Source of the DNA: Porticoccaceae bacterium
GTDB lineage: Bacteria; Pseudomonadota; Gammaproteobacteria; Pseudomonadales; Porticoccaceae
Length of the DNA: 19,298 nucleotides
Direction: 5' to 3'
Assembly: GCA_019090225.1 (NCBI GenBank)
Contig: JAHRWI010000128.1
Span: 1 to 19,298 of the forward strand
Both the position numbers and the translations under genes were made by a program. Shown here in pieces: positions 7,234 to 14,534 of the stretch. Within the stretch, counting starts at the first letter, position 1. Each line of letters starts with the position of its first letter. The notes under the pieces are model-generated. The model made no database searches. It saw only the letters and a list, made by a program, of their open reading frames with translations, and was not told the origin of the DNA.

Positions 7234-8598
7234 ATGAGCCAGCCCGACACGGAAGTATCGACACAAAATATGCGCAAAGTCGCGCTCACCGCGCTCGCTG
7301 GCACTAGCATCGAGTGGTTCGATTTCTTTATTTACGGCACCGCTGCGGCACTGGTATTTCCCACAGCCTTCTTTCCCGAAGCTATGCCGGAGATGGTCGC
7401 CCTGATTGCCGCATTCGGCACCTTTGCCGTAGGCTTTATTGCCCGTCCAGTAGGCGGCGTGGTCTTTGGCCACTTTGGTGATCGAGTGGGCCGCAAGGCG
7501 GCGCTGGTCACCGCGCTGATGATTATGGGTGTCGCCACGACACTCATTGGGGTTTTGCCGACCTATGCCACCATCGGTTTTGCAGCGCCAATACTGCTTA
7601 CGCTGCTGCGCTTTGCTCAGGGTTTTGCCGTCGGTGGTCAGTGGGGTGGTGCGATGTTGCTGGTCACTGAAAATGCACCGCCCAACAAACGGGGTTTCTA
7701 TGGTGCCTTTGCCCAGGCGGGTGCGCCCGTGGGTTTGATTTTGGCCAACCTGGCATTTTTAGCGGTGCTGGCTATTTTCAGCGAAGAGCAATTTATGGAC
7801 TGGGGCTGGCGTATACCCTTCCTGTTTAGCATTGTCCTTATTGGCATCAGCATGTATGTGCAATTGCACCTGGAAGACACCCCGGCATTTTTAGCACTAC
7901 AAAAACATCAGGCCGAACAGGAAAAGAACGCCAGTCTGGATCAAGAAAATAAACTACCACCCGCTGCTACAGAAAAAACACGCTCGCCGGTACTCGAAGT
8001 CATGCGCAGCCATCCCCGCGAAATCATCCTCGCTGCCGGTGCTTTTTTAGCCGTGCAGGTGACCTTCTATATTCTGGTTGCCTTCGTCGTGGCTTACGGC
8101 AGCTCCTCAGCAGGCCTGGGCTTGCCGCGACAAATGTTATTAAGCGCTGTGCTTATTTCTTCCTGCGTACAGATCCCCACACTATTTTTATCCGCCGCTT
8201 ACTCCGACAGTTTTGGTCGTCGCGGCATTTACATGCTGGGTGCAGTGCTCGGCGGCATCTGGGCGTTTGCTTTATTCCCGCTCATGGATACCGGAGAATT
8301 CCTGTGGATTGTCGTCGCTATATCTGGCGGCCAGCTGTTTTTGAGTATGATGTACGGCCCACAGGCAGCTTTGTTAGCAGAGCTATTCAGCACCCATGTG
8401 CGATATTCCGGCGCGTCTTTGGGTTATCAACTGGGGGCCATTCTTGGCGGCGCTTTCGCACCAATCATTGCCACCGCGCTATGGGGCACATTCGGCACGA
8501 TCTATGTCGCGATCTATATCGCTCTTGCTTCGCTGATAACCCTGATTTCGGTTTTGATGTTGACTGAAACCCACGGTACTGATTTGCACGAAACCTGA
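7234..8598 (+). CDS. MFS transporter of the metabolite:H+ symporter (MHS) family
   Basis: A 454-residue integral inner-membrane protein with about twelve hydrophobic segments. The N-terminal ALAGTSIEWFDFFIYG, the first-half MFS loop GHFGDRVGRKA (79-89) and RFAQGFAVGGQWGGA (126-140) are signatures of MHS carriers related to ShiA, YhjE and proline/betaine or dicarboxylate symporters. A charged cytoplasmic loop (about 218-254) separates the two six-helix halves, and the second half carries YSDSFGRRG. It probably imports an organic acid with protons; the substrate cannot be read from sequence. AAGGA lies just upstream of the ATG. It borders a decaying minus-strand catabolic cluster, which may have shared its substrate. 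Its stop codon lies in the first copy of a 19-bp tandem duplication. Confidence 0.9.
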   Translation: MSQPDTEVSTQNMRKVALTALAGTSIEWFDFFIYGTAAALVFPTAFFPEAMPEMVALIAAFGTFAVGFIARPVGGVVFGHFGDRVGRKAALVTALMIMGVATTLIGVLPTYATIGFAAPILLTLLRFAQGFAVGGQWGGAMLLVTENAPPNKRGFYGAFAQAGAPVGLILANLAFLAVLAIFSEEQFMDWGWRIPFLFSIVLIGISMYVQLHLEDTPAFLALQKHQAEQEKNASLDQENKLPPAATEKTRSPVLEVMRSHPREIILAAGAFLAVQVTFYILVAFVVAYGSSSAGLGLPRQMLLSAVLISSCVQIPTLFLSAAYSDSFGRRGIYMLGAVLGGIWAFALFPLMDTGEFLWIVVAISGGQLFLSMMYGPQAALLAELFSTHVRYSGASLGYQLGAILGGAFAPIIATALWGTFGTIYVAIYIALASLITLISVLMLTETHGTDLHET

Positions 8599-8620
8599 AG
8601 CTTTGCACAAGACCTGAAGC
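8583..8620 (+). repeat. 19-bp tandem duplication across the MHS transporter stop codon
   Basis: 8583-8601 (TTTGCACGAAACCTGAAGC) and 8602-8620 (TTTGCACAAGACCTGAAGC) are adjacent copies identical at 17 of 19 positions. The first copy encodes the last residues of the transporter and contains its TGA; the second is untranslated. It looks like a local duplication from slippage or end-joining. It contains no hairpin. Confidence 0.85.
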
Positions 8621-8665
8621 GCTTTCAATAAAAAAAATTACGGGAAAAATTGGGCACAGATGCCA

Positions 8666-9223
8666 TTAGCTGGATTTTTGGGTATCAGTGTCGGCATTGG
8701 CTTTTTCGTCAATGGCACCTTGACTGGACGCCACCTTTTCAAGAGCCACCTGCCGATCCTGCTCAGCATAAAAATTCTCCATCCACTGGTGCAACTCGGG
8801 GCGAAATAGGCCCCGTTCATTTTTAAGGAAATAATACCAATGTCTGGCTGAAGGTGTGGCTAAAGTCATCTTCGCCGGCGGGGTTGCCATATTAAAACCT
8901 TCCTGATCAAGTACCCCTTTCTGCACCATAATTAGGCCTCGCTCAACGATACCGCATGTACGCTGAACAAAAGTGCAAAAGTGGTGCTTATCAATGGCAT
9001 CGAGAGACTAGTTGGTAAAAGCCTTTTGCACTGCGGTAGCGAGATCGGGTACTCGGTTGGCGTCGGCCGTGCACTCGAGATAACCATTGTAAAAATTCTC
9101 TATAGCGGTAGCGCGTAGAGCTTTGGTGTTATCGCGGATTTCCACCACCAGAAAAATCAGCGTTATCACGACGATAATGCCAGACGTTATTTCCGCCAGG
9201 TTGGCGAGGTCATCGATGGTCAT
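8666..9223 (-). pseudogene. Uncharacterised N-terminally membrane-anchored protein, interrupted by an amber codon
   Basis: From ATG 9223 (AAGGA upstream) the frame reads 71 codons beginning MTIDDLANLAEITSG and stops at TAG 9010-9008. The same frame continues without a shift to a second stop at 8666, and the whole reading aligns without gaps, in the first 72 positions and beyond, to the intact neighbour at 9930-10445: a membrane segment ITSGIIVVITLIFLVVEI, then RDNTKA, KAFT, an ERGLIM segment, and WMENFYAEQDRQ near the end. The amber codon replaces Gln72 of the paralogue, consistent with a single CAG-to-TAG change. The C-terminal tail (ASSQGAIDEKANADTDT) differs. Function is unknown. It could also be expressed as a short 71-residue membrane peptide, or be a sequencing error. 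Confidence 0.8.
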
Positions 9224-9280
9224 CGTTGTCCTTCTTTTTTATCAGTTTGTTGCGCTAGCAAATCAGCCAGCCGATCTGGT

Positions 9281-9768
9281 CTAAGCCAAACCCATAAACC
9301 GGGCCGGGTTTTCCAGCACCACCTTATTAGCGATATCTTCACCCACCAAATCAAAAGTTGCCTGTGCGGCCTGGTAAGCGCCGGGGTAGGTGCAGTCAAA
9401 ATGTGGGTAATCCGAACCCCACAAAATAGAATCGAGCAAACCCTTTTCCTGCATCCAACGTAAGCCCGATCCTTCGTCAGCTTCTATGGAGACAAAACAC
9501 TGGGCTTTGAAGATCTCGCTGGGGTGACGCTTGAGCCAGAGTGTGTGATGGCCCATGACTTCAAAGTACTCGTCGAGGTGATCAATCCAGTAGGGCATCC
9601 AGCCAAGGCCACTCTCAAAAAAACCGACTCGCAATTTCGCAAAGCGATCCAGCACACCGCCAGCAATGATATCCATCATCACCGCCATTTGGCCAAGGTG
9701 TATTCAGTCCAGACCCGTTCTGGCTCACAGATATGGCCATCGGCATCGATCACTTTTGCTGGTTTCAT
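9281..9768 (-). pseudogene. Amidohydrolase-2 family TIM-barrel metallohydrolase, internally deleted
   Basis: From ATG 9768 (AGGGA upstream) the frame encodes MKPAKVIDADGHICEPERVW, the typical start of an amidohydrolase-2 protein with the DADGH metal-site strand, and stops after 29 codons at 9679. In another frame, 9688-9281 encodes the typical C-terminal third: GGVLDRFAKLRVGFFESGLG, WMPYWIDHLDEY, a SIEADEG segment, LWGSDYPHFD with the metal-ligand Asp, and ENPARFMGL. Such proteins are usually 350-400 residues; the central part with the other metal ligands is missing and the ends meet out of frame. The simplest reading is an internal deletion of more than 500 bp. A 135-residue C-terminal peptide could still be translated from the internal ATG but could not be an active barrel. 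Confidence 0.85.
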
Positions 9769-9823
9769 TGACGCATTCCCTGGTCAGTTTATTATTATTT
9801 TTTCACTAGATTTTTAGTAAATA

Positions 9824-9843
9824 TTTTCGTTACGTTTTCGTTA
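9824..9843. promoter_or_regulatory. Two direct repeats TTTTCGTTA with an 11-bp period
   Basis: TTTTCGTTA occurs at 9824-9832 and 9835-9843, one helical turn apart, in an AT-rich stretch 56-75 bases upstream of the amidohydrolase remnant start. On the minus strand this reads TAACGAAAA twice. The spacing is typical of tandem activator or response-regulator sites. No promoter boxes were assigned and the role is inferred. Confidence 0.35.
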
Positions 9844-9881
9844 TTTTGTTGTTGAGGGGTCGCTATCTAAGCATTATCGAT

Positions 9882-9905
9882 CACTGACACCGGGTGACGT
9901 CAGTG
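9882..9905. repeat. Inverted repeat CACTGAC-N10-GTCAGTG downstream of the 171-residue membrane protein gene
   Basis: A perfect 7-bp inverted repeat (9882-9888 and 9899-9905) lies 24 bases beyond the stop of the minus-strand gene ending at 9930, and is flanked by GATCA and TGATC. It could form a hairpin at the end of that transcript, but there is no T tract, so a standard intrinsic terminator is not supported. Dyad symmetry would also suit a dimeric regulator of the remnant hydrolase gene. Confidence 0.45.
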
Positions 9906-9929
9906 GGGTGATCAAATGCATACGGGCGC

Positions 9930-10445
9930 TCAGGCAGGTTGATCCTCAGTAGCTCGCTCAAATGCATGGCTGGCCTGCCGGTCTAGTTCGGCGTAAAAAT
10001 TGTCGATATATTCGCGGATTTCAGGACCAAACAAACCCTCTTCCAACAGTACTTCATAGCTTTTCCGCGCCGCTGGCGTGGACAATAAATTCTTTCCTGA
10101 TAACACGGCCCGCTCAAAATTTTTATGATCAAGGATGCCACTTTGCGTCATCAGCAGTGCTCGTTCCATAAGACCACCGGTACGCGATACCCAGTTAGAT
10201 AGATGGTATCTATCTACCCCTTCGAGCGGTTGATGAGTAAATGCCTTATATGCAGCCTCTGCAAGTGCGGGAATACGGCTACCATCTGCGATCACTTCGA
10301 GACCATCAGTATAGTGTGTGCTGAGCACATTAATGCGCATTGCTTTGGTGTTATCCCTGATCTGAAATACTAGAAATATCAGGGTTACCAGCACGGCAAT
10401 ACCGGAAAGTATTTCAGCTAAATCAGCAAACTCACTCAGTGTCAT
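9930..10445 (-). CDS. Uncharacterised protein with N-terminal membrane anchor (intact paralogue)
   Basis: A 171-residue protein starting MTLSEFADLAEILSG, with AAGGA just upstream. Residues 12-28 form one hydrophobic segment (ILSGIAVLVTLIFLVFQ) followed at once by the charged RDNTKAMR, giving a short periplasmic N-terminus with a cytoplasmic remainder by the positive-inside rule. The remainder is soluble and helical in character, with a conserved-looking acidic-aromatic stretch IREYIDNFYAELDRQ near the end. No enzymatic motif was recognised. Small proteins of this layout with a VTLIFL-x-x-QIRDNTKA-type anchor are, from memory, common as hypothetical proteins in marine and soil proteobacteria. 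A second copy broken by a nonsense codon lies at 8666-9223, with a decayed amidohydrolase between them. Confidence 0.8.
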   Translation of the reverse strand: MTLSEFADLAEILSGIAVLVTLIFLVFQIRDNTKAMRINVLSTHYTDGLEVIADGSRIPALAEAAYKAFTHQPLEGVDRYHLSNWVSRTGGLMERALLMTQSGILDHKNFERAVLSGKNLLSTPAARKSYEVLLEEGLFGPEIREYIDNFYAELDRQASHAFERATEDQPA

Positions 10446-10570
10446 CTTGTTTTCCTTTTCAAGTTAACCTTCAGCATTGGTATCCGGGTGTAAACTTGGG
10501 TGATCAGCCTGATTTAGAGGTGTAAACGCCAAGCCTTGTAAAGTGGTTTTTAGGGGAAGCCTTACCGAAC

Positions 10571-11053
10571 TCAGGATCGCTCACCGCGATAATGATCTGC
10601 CAAAGATGGGCTAGCACGCTGTGCATCGGCAATCCGCTGAACCACGTTCTGAAGATGTTCGCCCCGGACATTGAGATCCCAGAGCGCCGGGGTGCCGTTG
10701 GCGATTTCGTGATAGGCGCAGAACAGACCGTCTTTAAAATCGAACATACCGACGCCGGGTGCAACGATACGATTGCCGTCACTAAAGCGATTGACGGACC
10801 GAAAGCTGGCCATATAGCGCACGTAACCCCGTTGGTCGTCACATACCGGATCGATCATATCCCAGAGCCAGCGGTCGCCGTCTTTATACCAGTCGACTTC
10901 CATCATCTCGGCGATGGCCTTTTGGCCATAAACCGCACCATAGATGGCATCGTGATATACCGCATCTTCGGTAAATAAAGCGCCAAAGGCTGCGCCGTCC
11001 TGTTGCTCAACGGCACGGGCAAAAAGGTCTAGTTTTTCGCTGAAGTCCTGCAT
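10571..11053 (-). CDS. NTF2-like / SnoaL-fold protein
   Basis: A 160-residue protein with the hallmarks of the NTF2-like cone fold: an N-terminal helix (FSEKLDLFARAVEQQDGAAF), the FTEDAVYHD strand, YGQKAIAEMM, and later strands ending in VGMFDFKDGLFCAYHEI. Members include SnoaL-type cyclases, ketosteroid isomerases, limonene-epoxide hydrolases and many small accessory proteins of degradation pathways; acidic and aromatic residues line the pocket but the substrate cannot be named. AGGAG stands six bases before the ATG. It starts 28 bases downstream of the enoyl-CoA hydratase-like gene on the same strand and probably shares its transcript, suggesting a role in the same catabolic pathway. Confidence 0.78.
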   Translation of the reverse strand: MQDFSEKLDLFARAVEQQDGAAFGALFTEDAVYHDAIYGAVYGQKAIAEMMEVDWYKDGDRWLWDMIDPVCDDQRGYVRYMASFRSVNRFSDGNRIVAPGVGMFDFKDGLFCAYHEIANGTPALWDLNVRGEHLQNVVQRIADAQRASPSLADHYRGERS

Positions 11054-11081
11054 AGGATTTCTCCTGTTATTTTTATAGCTG

Positions 11082-11888
11082 CTATTTCCCTAAAAAGACC
11101 GGCTTTCTTTTCTCTAGAAAGGCCGCCTGGCCTTCTTTTAAATCTGCGCTGCGAAAGGATTCGGTGACCAGGGCTTTCGCCTCAGCTTTTACTTCATCAC
11201 CAAATAAAGGTTCCTCAACCATATTCATAATGCGCTTAATACCTTTTAAGGCCAGTGGCGCATTGTTGGAAATTTCTTCCGCCATGGTCATCACGGTGTC
11301 GTTTAACTGTGCGGATGGCACTAGCCGTCTAACCAGACCCATATCTGTAATTTCATCACCCTTGAAAGGTCGACCGGTGAACAACAATTCTCGCGCTTTG
11401 GCAGTGCCCAGCGCCTGGACAAATTGCAAGATTCCCTCCGGCCCATAAACCACACCGAGCTTGGCCGGCGGCATACCGATAGACACATGATCCGCTGCTA
11501 CACGCAGATCACAAACCAAGGCCAGATGTAGAGCGCCACCAAAGCAGTGACCGTTGATCATGGCGATGGTGGGATAGGGGAAGTTCTTGACGGAATCGAG
11601 CGCCTGCTCAAAGGGTGTGCCGGTAGCGCCACTGGGCCGGGTTTCTTTGTGGCCGGGGCCAACGGTTTCGATGGCGCTGATATCGTAACCGGCCGAGAAG
11701 GCCTTATCGCCTGCACCGGTGAAAACCACCACCCGCACCTCGCCACTCTCGGCCCAGTCAGCCAGCACATCGCAGAGATCGCGCAGCAGTTGCGGGGACA
11801 GTGCGTTGCGCTGTTTGGGGCGGTTAAAGGTGATGAGGCCAATGTGGCCTCGGCGTTCGTGCAAGAGCACCTTTTGTTCCTCAGCCAT
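11082..11888 (-). CDS. Enoyl-CoA hydratase/isomerase (crotonase) family protein
   Basis: A 268-residue crotonase-fold protein. The CoA-binding and oxyanion-hole segments are clear: AFSAGYDI at 63-70 and GHCFGGALHLALVCDLRVA at 113-131. However, the two glutamates used by classical enoyl-CoA hydratases are not conserved: the first position is His121 and the PEI-x-x-G segment reads PPAKLGVVYGPEG (140-152). This resembles subgroups with other activities (isomerases, decarboxylases such as methylmalonyl-CoA decarboxylase, or unassigned), so hydratase activity should not be assumed. Two adjacent ATGs exist (11891 and 11888); the second is preferred because GGGGAG lies five bases before it and only two before the first. 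It leads the minus-strand cluster with the NTF2-like gene. Confidence 0.85.
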   Translation of the reverse strand: MAEEQKVLLHERRGHIGLITFNRPKQRNALSPQLLRDLCDVLADWAESGEVRVVVFTGAGDKAFSAGYDISAIETVGPGHKETRPSGATGTPFEQALDSVKNFPYPTIAMINGHCFGGALHLALVCDLRVAADHVSIGMPPAKLGVVYGPEGILQFVQALGTAKARELLFTGRPFKGDEITDMGLVRRLVPSAQLNDTVMTMAEEISNNAPLALKGIKRIMNMVEEPLFGDEVKAEAKALVTESFRSADLKEGQAAFLEKRKPVFLGK

Positions 11889-11971
11889 CATCTCTCCCCC
11901 AGCTGTCGTCGCTGCTTTTTACGTCTAATTATTTGAGTCTGTGCGCTCTGTTACCCGTGCACCCATCGGCT

Positions 11972-12592
11972 TTAACTGAGTACTGATATCAGTTCAACGT
12001 CGAAAATCAGAGTGGCATAAGGGCCGATCAAACCGCCCGCGCCTTTTTCACCGTAAGCCAGATGATAGGGCACATATAAACGCCACTTTGAACCTTCTTC
12101 CATCATTTGCAGGGCTTCGGTCCAACCAGCGATAACGCCGTTTACCGGAAAGTCGGCTGGCTGACCACGCTGGTAAGAACTATCAAACACCTTGCCATCA
12201 ATAAGCTTGCCTTCGTAGTGGGTGCTAACTTTAGAGCTGGCACTCGGGGTGGCGCCTGAGCCTACAGTTAACACTTCATATTGCAGGCCAGATTCGGTAA
12301 CGGTGATCTCTTCACGCTGAGCGTTTTCAGCCAGAAACTTTTCACCATCGCCGGCAAACTTGTCTTTGTCTTCTGCCTGGCTCGCTTCGATGCGCTTATT
12401 AACCTCTTCAAAGGCGGCTTTCACGGCGTTGTTATCGACCTGAGCCGGTTTGCTCTCAAGGGCGTCGGTAACGCCAGCAATAAAGGCATCGAGCTGGAGG
12501 TCTTTAAAGGGACTTTGTTTTAATTGGTCACCCATCTGGCGGCCAATACCATAACTAACTTTTTGTTCTACTGTGTCGAACGGGTTGGACAT
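11972..12592 (-). CDS. fklB: FKBP-type peptidyl-prolyl cis-trans isomerase FklB
   Basis: A 206-residue protein, the same length as E. coli FklB (FKBP22). The N-terminal dimerisation domain (about 1-95) has the diagnostic VSYGIGRQMGDQLK, and a long charged helix leads to the FKBP domain (about 100-206). Binding-pocket motifs are HYEGKLIDGKVFDSSYQRG (125-143), VIAGWTEALQMM (153-164) and PYHLAYGEKGAG (175-186). It is a cytoplasmic dimeric prolyl isomerase and chaperone. No signal peptide is present. The ribosome-binding site is weak (GAGAG about ten bases upstream). The 211-bp gap to the next upstream gene suggests its own promoter, but no clear -35/-10 pair was found there. Confidence 0.92.
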   Translation of the reverse strand: MSNPFDTVEQKVSYGIGRQMGDQLKQSPFKDLQLDAFIAGVTDALESKPAQVDNNAVKAAFEEVNKRIEASQAEDKDKFAGDGEKFLAENAQREEITVTESGLQYEVLTVGSGATPSASSKVSTHYEGKLIDGKVFDSSYQRGQPADFPVNGVIAGWTEALQMMEEGSKWRLYVPYHLAYGEKGAGGLIGPYATLIFDVELISVLS

Positions 12593-12803
12593 AGCTGCAT
12601 GCTCTCGAAAAAAAGAGTGGACAGTCTAGCATGAGGAAAATAAAAGTCTCCCCGCCAAAAGGTCATATCCCCCAGCAGACAAACAATAGAATCTGGAGCT
12701 GAAGGGCTATAAAACTTGAGGAATAGGGAATCGAAGTGATGAGTGTGACTTTACAAATTCTGCACAAACTCAACACGCCCTCAGTGAGCAATTCAACAAG
12801 TAG

Positions 12804-13181
12804 TCAATTGAGAACGCGATAGCCGCGCCCGCTCAGGCAATTTCTAACCACACGCTGTTTCTCATGATAACCTTGGCCCGTGCCTTTAACTGCCCCCAAC
12901 ACCCCACCAACACCAGCAGCCCGCGCAGCTGATCCGCTATCACCAACAATGGCACCGATGGCGCCTCCTACCACCGCACCGGTAATAGTTTTAGTCGCCA
13001 CTTTTTGGCCAACATTTACCTGTGCCGCGTAGTTTCGACATTCATGTAAATCCTGGTAGTAAGCGCCCATATCAATATTTTTGGTATCGATAATAATGTC
13101 GCCACCAGCTCGTTGCCCCTGGTGGGCGCAAGCCGATAAGACCAAAATACTCACCAGAGCCAAACCAGACCTTGTTTTCAT
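12804..13181 (-). CDS. Small glycine-zipper lipoprotein
   Basis: A 125-residue putative lipoprotein. The start at 13181 is chosen over an in-frame ATG 24 bases upstream because GGAGGGG lies six bases before it and it begins directly with MKTRSGLALVSILVLSAC, a signal peptide with lipobox LSAC and Cys at 18. After a charged central region, a glycine-zipper stretch of GxxxG-type spacing (TGAVVGGAIGAIVGD, then GVGGVLGAVKGTGQG) occupies about 67-103, followed by a basic end with a second Cys. Such zippers insert into or pack against membranes in outer-membrane proteins like SlyB. A specific function cannot be given. Confidence 0.82.
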   Translation of the reverse strand: MKTRSGLALVSILVLSACAHQGQRAGGDIIIDTKNIDMGAYYQDLHECRNYAAQVNVGQKVATKTITGAVVGGAIGAIVGDSGSAARAAGVGGVLGAVKGTGQGYHEKQRVVRNCLSGRGYRVLN

Positions 13182-13321
13182 AAGCCCCTCCATCGTTAAG
13201 ACCATTATCTCGCCTTTAACTGTATACCATGCTTTTTTTCATGGACTAGAATTACATTACCTAGTATCTCTTAACGCAGGTTAAATACTTTCGTTGACAA
13301 AGTATGTCTAATACAGACCTC

Positions 13322-13340
13322 GGAGCAAACCCCATGCTCC
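13322..13340 (+). promoter_or_regulatory. Small stem-loop in the alanine dehydrogenase 5' leader
   Basis: GGAGCA (13322-13327) and TGCTCC (13335-13340) form a perfect 6-bp stem with a seven-base loop, directly before the ribosome-binding AAAAGGATGA and 20 bases from the ATG at 13361. It could influence translation initiation or transcript stability. Size and strength are modest. Confidence 0.35.
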
Positions 13341-13360
13341 CCTAAAAGGATGATGCGATT

Positions 13361-14458
13361 ATGCAAATTGGCGTTCCAAAAGAAATAAAACCAGACGAAA
13401 ACCGCGTTGCATTGACTCCAACAGGCGCTCGTTTGCTTACAAAGGCGGCGCATGCAATCTTTGTAGAAGAAAACGCTGGTATTGGCTCTGGTTTTCCAGA
13501 TGCCGAATATTCCAAAGCTGGGGCAAACATCGTCACTGCAGCAAGCGCCTGGGATGTTGACCTGGTACTCAAAGTGAAAGAGCCGGTTGCCAGCGAATAC
13601 CCCTTTTTACGGCAACAAATGATATTCACCTATTTCCACCTGGCTGGTGTCGATCCTGAATTAACCAGGACATTACTCGCCAATAAAACCACTGCCATTG
13701 CCTATGAAACGGTGGAAAACGAGCATGGCAAATTGCCACTGCTGGCACCGATGAGTGCTGTTGCAGGGAGTATGGCGGTGACCATGGGCAACTACTATCT
13801 AGCCAAATTCAATGGTGGCAAAGGCATGCTGTTGTCGCAGCTGTTTGATCAATGCTACGGCAAGGTGCTTATCGTCGGTGATGGCGTGGTGGGTCAGCAC
13901 AGCGCCAAGGTCGCCTCAAACATGGGTGCCGAGGTGTACGTAGCAGGGAATCGGCCTGACAAAACCCGGCAGCTAGCCAAAAGTCTATCATCCGACATCC
14001 ACTTTATTCAATCTACCGAAGAAAATATCGCAGTTGAACTCACAGATGCTGATCTGGTGGTGGGAGCAGTTCTGGTTCGGGGTGGTCGAGCGCCTCATGT
14101 CATCAGCGAAGCCATGGTGAAAACCATGCAGCCCGGTTCAGTCATTGTCGATGTCAGTATCGATCAGGGTGGTTGTATAGAAACCGCCAGGCCTACTACT
14201 CACTCCGAGCCGGTTTTCACAAAACACGACGTGATCCATTATTGCGTGGCCAATATGCCGGGGGCCTATCCCCGCCTGTCTTCCATCGCCCTCACTAACG
14301 CCACGCTGCCCTATGCAGTGAAGCTAGCTGATCAAGGCGAAAACGCCTTACGAACAGACCTGGGGTTCACCAGGGGCGTCAACACTTATGGAGGTCAGAT
14401 CACTTGCCTGGCTGTCGCTGAAAGTCTAAATATGATCGACCGCTACAAAGCCTTTTAA
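13361..14458 (+). CDS. ald: Alanine dehydrogenase
   Basis: A 365-residue protein that interconverts L-alanine with pyruvate and ammonia using NAD(H), close to the usual 370-residue length. Family motifs run the whole length: MQIGVPKEIKPDENRVALTP with substrate-binding Arg15, LVLKVKEP with Lys73, TYFHLAG with the catalytic His93, AYETVE, GGKGMLLSQ, the Rossmann loop IVGDGVVG (171-178, GxGxxG intact), VGAVLV, the catalytic Asp268 in SIDQGG, TTHSEPVF, and the VANMPGAYPR segment followed by ALTNATLPY. The start follows AAAAGGATGA. No Lrp-family regulator gene is adjacent. It can serve alanine catabolism or ammonia assimilation; the direction cannot be deduced. Confidence 0.92.
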   Translation: MQIGVPKEIKPDENRVALTPTGARLLTKAAHAIFVEENAGIGSGFPDAEYSKAGANIVTAASAWDVDLVLKVKEPVASEYPFLRQQMIFTYFHLAGVDPELTRTLLANKTTAIAYETVENEHGKLPLLAPMSAVAGSMAVTMGNYYLAKFNGGKGMLLSQLFDQCYGKVLIVGDGVVGQHSAKVASNMGAEVYVAGNRPDKTRQLAKSLSSDIHFIQSTEENIAVELTDADLVVGAVLVRGGRAPHVISEAMVKTMQPGSVIVDVSIDQGGCIETARPTTHSEPVFTKHDVIHYCVANMPGAYPRLSSIALTNATLPYAVKLADQGENALRTDLGFTRGVNTYGGQITCLAVAESLNMIDRYKAF

Positions 14459-14502
14459 GGAAATCGCCAAACATAGCCCTCCAAAATAATCACCATTTCT
14501 CT

Positions 14503-14534
14503 TACTGACTGTAACCCGTACTGACTATAACCAG
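14503..14534 (+). repeat. 16-bp tandem direct repeat upstream of pilU
   Basis: TACTGACTGTAACCCG (14503-14518) is followed immediately by TACTGACTATAACCAG (14519-14534), identical at 14 of 16 positions. It lies in the 215-bp gap between ald and pilU, 140-171 bases before the pilU ATG. Further along this gap are a perfect hairpin CCTTGA-TAACAG-TCAAGG (14561-14578) and an overlapping CTAGCC/GGCTAG pair (14557-14562, 14601-14606). The gap therefore holds structure but no promoter boxes that I can defend. Confidence 0.75.

Noticed and set aside
9008..9010. Amber codon as pyrrolysine or programmed readthrough
   Set aside because: No supporting context in the window, and the paralogue has plain Gln at this position, so a simple nonsense change is far more likely.
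9524..9817. Plus-strand open frame of 97 codons
   Set aside because: It is antisense to the amidohydrolase remnant, which has recognisable family motifs, and shows no motif of its own.
8666..11891. The accessory cluster as a prophage or genomic island with mobility genes
   Set aside because: No integrase, transposase, tRNA or flanking attachment repeats were found; decay and duplication explain what is seen.
11547..11936. Plus-strand open frame of 129 codons opposite the crotonase gene
   Set aside because: Antisense shadow of a gene with clear motifs; no ribosome-binding site or recognisable domain.
11974..11994. Inverted repeat AACTGA/TCAGTT at the fklB stop as a terminator
   Set aside because: It lies largely inside the coding end, has a nine-base loop and is not followed by a T tract.
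13294..13314. TTGACA (13294-13299) and TAATAC (13309-13314) before ald as a sigma-70 promoter
   Set aside because: The spacer is only nine bases, too short; no -10-like box lies at 16-18 bases.
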